This document shows, in pieces, positions 60,547 through 64,000 of a DNA stretch of 64,000 nt (positions within the stretch are counted from its first letter, which is position 1; every line of letters starts with the position of its first letter). Location: contig CACASE010000001.1 in assembly GCA_902535165.1 (NCBI GenBank), positions 124,001 through 188,000 on the forward strand, in the 5' to 3' direction. The notes under the pieces are model-generated. The model saw nothing but the letters and a program-made list of their open reading frames with translations, did no database searches and had not been told where the DNA came from. The translations under genes were made by a program, and so were the position numbers. The DNA comes from an uncultured Bacteroidota bacterium (GTDB lineage: Bacteria; Bacteroidota; Bacteroidia; Flavobacteriales; Flavobacteriaceae).

Positions 60547-60904
60547 CAGCTTTTAGTTGTTTTCCAGTTTTCATAACAATGGTTGCATCTACTTGAGCTC
60601 CTTCTTCAACTGAAAGTTTTGCTGTAGTTATATCTCCTTGAATATATGATTCCGACATTAATGAAAGGGTTTCGGAGATTAGAATCTGTCCACTGATTGA
60701 ACCTGATATGTCTGCATTAGAACAGCTTAATTTCCCTGTAATTTTTCCAGATTTACCAACCACAACTTTTCCTGTTGTAGTAATATTACCTTCGACATTA
60801 CCGTCAATTCTAAAATCAGCTTTGGAAATAATATCCCCTACTATTTTAGTAGATGATTCAATAACATCAACTGAGGGGGATGAGAAAAATTTATTATCAG
60901 CCAT
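60494..60904 (-). CDS. Bactofilin family polymer-forming cytoskeletal protein
   Basis: A 136-residue protein. The bactofilin domain (about 18-105) shows a chain of short beta rungs: STKIVGDIISKADFRIDGNVEGNI and KSGKITGKLSCSNADISGSISGQI, with the DUF583 pattern of Gly every 8-10 residues. Bactofilins polymerise without nucleotides and help shape the cell or hold proteins at its pole. It lies between atpZ and the SprE/PorW-like gene. Confidence 0.93.
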   Translation of the reverse strand: MADNKFFSSPSVDVIESSTKIVGDIISKADFRIDGNVEGNITTTGKVVVGKSGKITGKLSCSNADISGSISGQILISETLSLMSESYIQGDITTAKLSVEEGAQVDATIVMKTGKQLKAVESESANDKKPEAEKTA

Positions 60905-60907
60905 AAT

Positions 60908-63250
60908 TTATTTTTTTAGTTCGTCTAATGTTTTAAAAATCAGCATATTAATATACTGGGGCGTTGAAATTACGAAATATTTATTATTTGACAATATTTT
61001 GTTTTTCTTAATTAATTGGCTCACAAAATCTTTAGATTCTAAAATTGATTTAAAACCATAAAAAGAAAGCAAATTAGTAGCGCTGTCATATTTATCAATT
61101 TTATATTCATTAAGCTCTAGGGTATTTAGATTGAATTTCGTATCAATTTCAAAAAAAACAATAAAGGATGAATCATTAATTGACATGGATTTTTTAGCAT
61201 TTAGTTGATCTAAAAAAACTAATTTTTCCTTCAACACTTGTGAAAGCTCAGGATAAAACTGAATTAATTCGTTCAATGAATTAATATAACTATCTATGCC
61301 TTTTTCCTTAGCCTCTAGTTCTGCCTTAAAAAGTAGTAAATTAAACCTGTTAGTTCTTGGAATAGATGTAGGTAATATTGAATCGATTGACCTTACAACA
61401 TAATCAATTTTATTACTTCGTGCTTTCTTTTTCAGACTTTCAATGTAGTTCTCAATATTAACTTTATTTTGATTTTGTAATTCGTAATTTGATAGAGTTT
61501 TAGCAATTGAAGAGCTGGAATAATTTTGAACAATATTTGTTTTTATCTGATTTGCAATTTTTGGGTTTTTAAATTCTTTCGTATTGTAAATTCTGTATAA
61601 ATAGTATTGACTTTGCAGGTATTCTAATTCACTTGCTAATTCACTATTAATTTTATTAAAGTTTTCTATAGAGCTATCTAAGTCATTAAAATACTCATAA
61701 AAGTAAAGTCCCTTTTTATAAAAATTTGAATTTTTAATTTTATTCAAACTATCTTTTCTCGACTTAGAATAAGGTATTAGTTTAATTAGTTGATCAATAT
61801 CCCTATCTACATTAAAATTTGAAAACTTAGGTTCATCTTGCTCTTTTTGAATATCAATAAAATTAACTTTAGAAAGCCTCCAATTATCAACTCTCTCTCT
61901 TTTTCCCCACACATTTTTAAATTTCTTTAATCCACTTGCAATAGCTGAATTATTGTTAAAATAAAAGACAGAATTAGTTTTTAATCTACTTTCAATTGAT
62001 GGTTCATTAACAATTTTTGTTTTATTAACTTTTTCTAAATATAATTTTTCATAAAGATCTTCTTGGGTGAATGTGCTCAAGAAAAATAATGAATCAATTA
62101 AATTGTTTTCTTTTTCTAGCTCAGAAACAATATTTAATTTTTCTCTTTTTTTGCTTAGGATAAAATATTTTTTTGATTGATTGTCTAAAAGATTAATTAC
62201 ACTATCTAAATAATTATTCGCTATCAAATATTCTTTATCTGACAAGTTCAAGTTGTACAACTGCTCATAAACTTTTTCATTTAATTTATCATCATTCTGA
62301 TTTAATTTCAATGCTTCCTTGAATAATGAAGAGGCATAATCAACATTACCTTTTTGAAACTGATTTGCAGCATAATAATATTTAATTTTGGCGAGACTTA
62401 GAAAATTCCTTGGTCTATTTAATTCTTTTATAAAAAAAGATTGGTCATATGAATCTAAATTTATTAAGCTCAATTTTAATTTAGCATCTAAATATATTTC
62501 TTCAAATTTTGATGCTTTTGTATTCAAAGAGCTTTCTAAGTATAACAAAGTAGAATCTTTTTCACTTAACTCATTATATGATTGGGCAATTATAAAATTT
62601 AGTCTTCTTATATTTTCATTATTATTTGAAAAGCTTAAAGCATACTTTAAAGAAGATATAACTTTATTTAAATCGTTCTTTTTTGAATATGCCTCTGCAA
62701 TGATTTGATAAATAATTGATTTTTCTGAATCAGAAATTTTAAACTTTTTTTGTTCTTTTTCAACATAAGATATTGCGCTCTCGTACTGCTCTAGATTAAT
62801 AAAAATTAAGGCCCTATAAAAAAGTGCATCAAACCAAAATTTGGATTTTTCGTTTTGTTTGAGAATATAATTTAATGCTTGAATTGAAGATAAATATCTT
62901 TTGTCATAATATCGTGACTTTCCAAGTAGAAGGTATGCTTGATTTATGTATTCACTATCTATATTATTATCATCTCCCATCTTTTGAATAACTTTTATAG
63001 CTTTTTCCTCAGATTTTAAAAAGTTTTTAGAAGGATAATCAGGCAGTGTATTTGTGATGTTATTTTCTGTTAATACTGGAATTATTTCCCAGAAATTCTC
63101 ATTATATGATTCTTTTAATTGACTTATTCCTTCATCTAAAAAAAGTTCCCCGTTGTATAGTATATTATATTTTGATGATACAGATTTGTATGCTTGGCAT
63201 GATACAAGCGTAAATATCAATAGTATAAATATTTTATAATTTCTAAACAT
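60908..63250 (-). CDS. SprE/PorW-like TPR lipoprotein of the type IX secretion system
   Basis: A 780-residue lipoprotein with Cys18 (TLVSCQAY). The N-terminus SSKYNILYNGELFLDEGISQLKESYNENFWEIIPV is the SprE/PorW opening; the body is a set of TPR-like helical repeats (AYLLGKSRYYDKRYLSSIQALNYIL, IAQSYNELSEKDSTLLYLESSL). SprE/PorW is an outer-membrane lipoprotein needed for T9SS secretion and gliding in Bacteroidota. Its presence agrees with the T9SS sorting tail at 15547-17559. It starts 41 bases from the divergent ferredoxin gene. Confidence 0.82.
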   Translation of the reverse strand: MFRNYKIFILLIFTLVSCQAYKSVSSKYNILYNGELFLDEGISQLKESYNENFWEIIPVLTENNITNTLPDYPSKNFLKSEEKAIKVIQKMGDDNNIDSEYINQAYLLLGKSRYYDKRYLSSIQALNYILKQNEKSKFWFDALFYRALIFINLEQYESAISYVEKEQKKFKISDSEKSIIYQIIAEAYSKKNDLNKVISSLKYALSFSNNNENIRRLNFIIAQSYNELSEKDSTLLYLESSLNTKASKFEEIYLDAKLKLSLINLDSYDQSFFIKELNRPRNFLSLAKIKYYYAANQFQKGNVDYASSLFKEALKLNQNDDKLNEKVYEQLYNLNLSDKEYLIANNYLDSVINLLDNQSKKYFILSKKREKLNIVSELEKENNLIDSLFFLSTFTQEDLYEKLYLEKVNKTKIVNEPSIESRLKTNSVFYFNNNSAIASGLKKFKNVWGKRERVDNWRLSKVNFIDIQKEQDEPKFSNFNVDRDIDQLIKLIPYSKSRKDSLNKIKNSNFYKKGLYFYEYFNDLDSSIENFNKINSELASELEYLQSQYYLYRIYNTKEFKNPKIANQIKTNIVQNYSSSSIAKTLSNYELQNQNKVNIENYIESLKKKARSNKIDYVVRSIDSILPTSIPRTNRFNLLLFKAELEAKEKGIDSYINSLNELIQFYPELSQVLKEKLVFLDQLNAKKSMSINDSSFIVFFEIDTKFNLNTLELNEYKIDKYDSATNLLSFYGFKSILESKDFVSQLIKKNKILSNNKYFVISTPQYINMLIFKTLDELKK

Positions 63251-63290
63251 TTTTTTATAAACCTATTATTTTCATAATATTGCAATCAGA

Positions 63291-63578
63291 ATGCCAGGTA
63301 ATACAAAAGTAACTTTAATTTTAGATGGTGAAAAAAATGATTTCACCATGGAAAATGATAGCAATATATTAGATGAAGCACTGTCTAATGGAATCGACGT
63401 ACCTTATTCTTGTCAAGGTGGAGTGTGTTTGACTTGTATGGGTAAGGTTAAAAATGGAAATGTAGAAATGGAAGAAAACGGAATGCTTTCAGACGATGAA
63501 ATTGATGAGGGACTAATCCTAACATGTATATCAAAACCTGCCTCAGACGAGATTATAATTGATTATGATGATGTTTAA
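63291..63578 (+). CDS. Plant-type [2Fe-2S] ferredoxin
   Basis: A 95-residue protein. Cys ligands are C41, C46, C49 (SCQGGVCLTCMG, C-x4-C-x2-C) and C79 (ILTCISKP), the plant-type cluster binding arrangement. It is a small soluble electron carrier; the partner reductase is not in the window. The stop shares bases TTAA (63575-63578) with the stop of the convergent glycosyltransferase gene. Confidence 0.95.
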   Translation: MPGNTKVTLILDGEKNDFTMENDSNILDEALSNGIDVPYSCQGGVCLTCMGKVKNGNVEMEENGMLSDDEIDEGLILTCISKPASDEIIIDYDDV

Positions 63579-64000
63579 ACAATAATTTCGTTAACTCTTC
63601 CTAATATTTCTTCCACACTAATTGTCCTCATAGCATTCTCATACCCTTTAATCATTTTATTTCCATAAATTGAATTTGGAATTAGAGGATATTCATCGCG
63701 GTTAGCGCAGAATTGATTTTCAATTTTATAATTGAATGTTGTAAATCCAGCATATGGATGTGTTAATCCCCACAATGTTACAACAGGAACATTGTATACC
63801 GATGCAATATGACCGTTAGCAGAATCCATGGAAATCATCAAATCTAAATTTGATATAAGTGAAATTTCATTTTCAAATCCATTTAAAGCTTCACAAGAAT
63901 AAACATTTTTAAAAGCGGATGACCATCTATTTATTGTCTCCATTTCAAGCTTTCCATGTCCAAATAAAATAATATTATTTTTTTCTTGTAAATAGGAGAC
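63575..64000 (-). CDS. Glycosyltransferase family 9 (heptosyltransferase-like), N-terminus cut by window edge
   Basis: The frame is open to the window edge; 141 residues of the C-terminal half are visible, beginning with VSYLQEKNNIILFGHGK. GT9 hallmarks are present: SNLDLMISMDSANGHIASVYNVPVVTLWG and THPYAGF, which bind the nucleotide-sugar. Such enzymes add heptose or other sugars to lipopolysaccharide core. The last ORF start in view (63943) is internal and not the true start. Confidence 0.9.
   Translation of the reverse strand, partial: VSYLQEKNNIILFGHGKLEMETINRWSSAFKNVYSCEALNGFENEISLISNLDLMISMDSANGHIASVYNVPVVTLWGLTHPYAGFTTFNYKIENQFCANRDEYPLIPNSIYGNKMIKGYENAMRTISVEEILGRVNEIIV

Overview
The window is AT-rich, densely packed DNA from a member of the Bacteroidota, most likely a marine member of the class Flavobacteriia. 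The support is: a T9SS-type C-terminal sorting domain on a secreted protein; an SprE/PorW-like lipoprotein next to a bactofilin, atpZ and an atpB-E-F-H-A-G operon without atpD or atpC; many lipoproteins; near absence of Shine-Dalgarno sequences; and matches to the Bacteroidota -7 promoter element TAnnTTTG just upstream of several genes. No rRNA, tRNA, CRISPR array, insertion sequence or complete prophage was seen. The placement is inferred from gene content and was not tested by a search.

Layout. 1-7309: a CPBP protease with a serine hydrolase, a copper-binding lipoprotein, a flavodoxin-fold reductase, a run of tiny membrane proteins, a HlyIII-family protein, a Gfo/Idh/MocA oxidoreductase and two tiny basic proteins. 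7459-10794: a three-gene operon of ATP-grasp, alpha-E and transglutaminase proteins, a known but poorly understood peptide-ligation-type system. 10859-13182: small membrane proteins, a second cupredoxin, a thioesterase and a DUF2237 protein. 13238-18625: a secreted/polysaccharide block with a fasciclin protein, a serine hydrolase, a Kazal-type lipoprotein and a beta-helix protein with a T9SS tail, divergent from a GH16 glycosidase. 18681-32018: a CNNM/CBS protein, a CobW-family GTPase and a long stretch of small envelope proteins, with a gamma-glutamyltransferase in the middle. 32071-39204: a cysteine-synthase-like enzyme, an M14 metallopeptidase, a thiamine-binding-type protein, and a small rearranged area with a perfect 29-bp inverted repeat. 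39267-43023: mnmE and neighbours. 43115-50200: a surface-glycan cassette (YfhO, methyltransferase, two GT4 glycosyltransferases, flippase). 50174-63250: uvrA, envC-like, DUF4292, dut, the ATP synthase operon, atpZ, bactofilin and the SprE/PorW-like protein. 63291-64000: a ferredoxin and a truncated GT9 glycosyltransferase.

How the parts relate. Much of the window serves the cell envelope: lipoproteins, T9SS-linked export, glycan assembly and cell-wall remodelling. The rest is core housekeeping (ATP synthase, tRNA modification, DNA repair, dUTPase). The annotation also holds many genes of 28-65 codons that routine gene calling would miss; several overlap their neighbours by the ATGA stop/start pattern, which supports them.

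The most striking observation is that atpB, the F1Fo subunit a gene, is split by a -1 frameshift at a run of five A residues (59970-59974). A second small gene (25615-25778), a clear paralogue of 31830-32018, is broken in the same manner at a T run. Either the assembly undercounts homopolymers, or this organism tolerates or uses slippage at A/T runs. I found no convincing wholly new system. The best candidates for follow-up are the two frameshifts, the inverted repeat at 37147-37369 and the ATP-grasp/transglutaminase operon.
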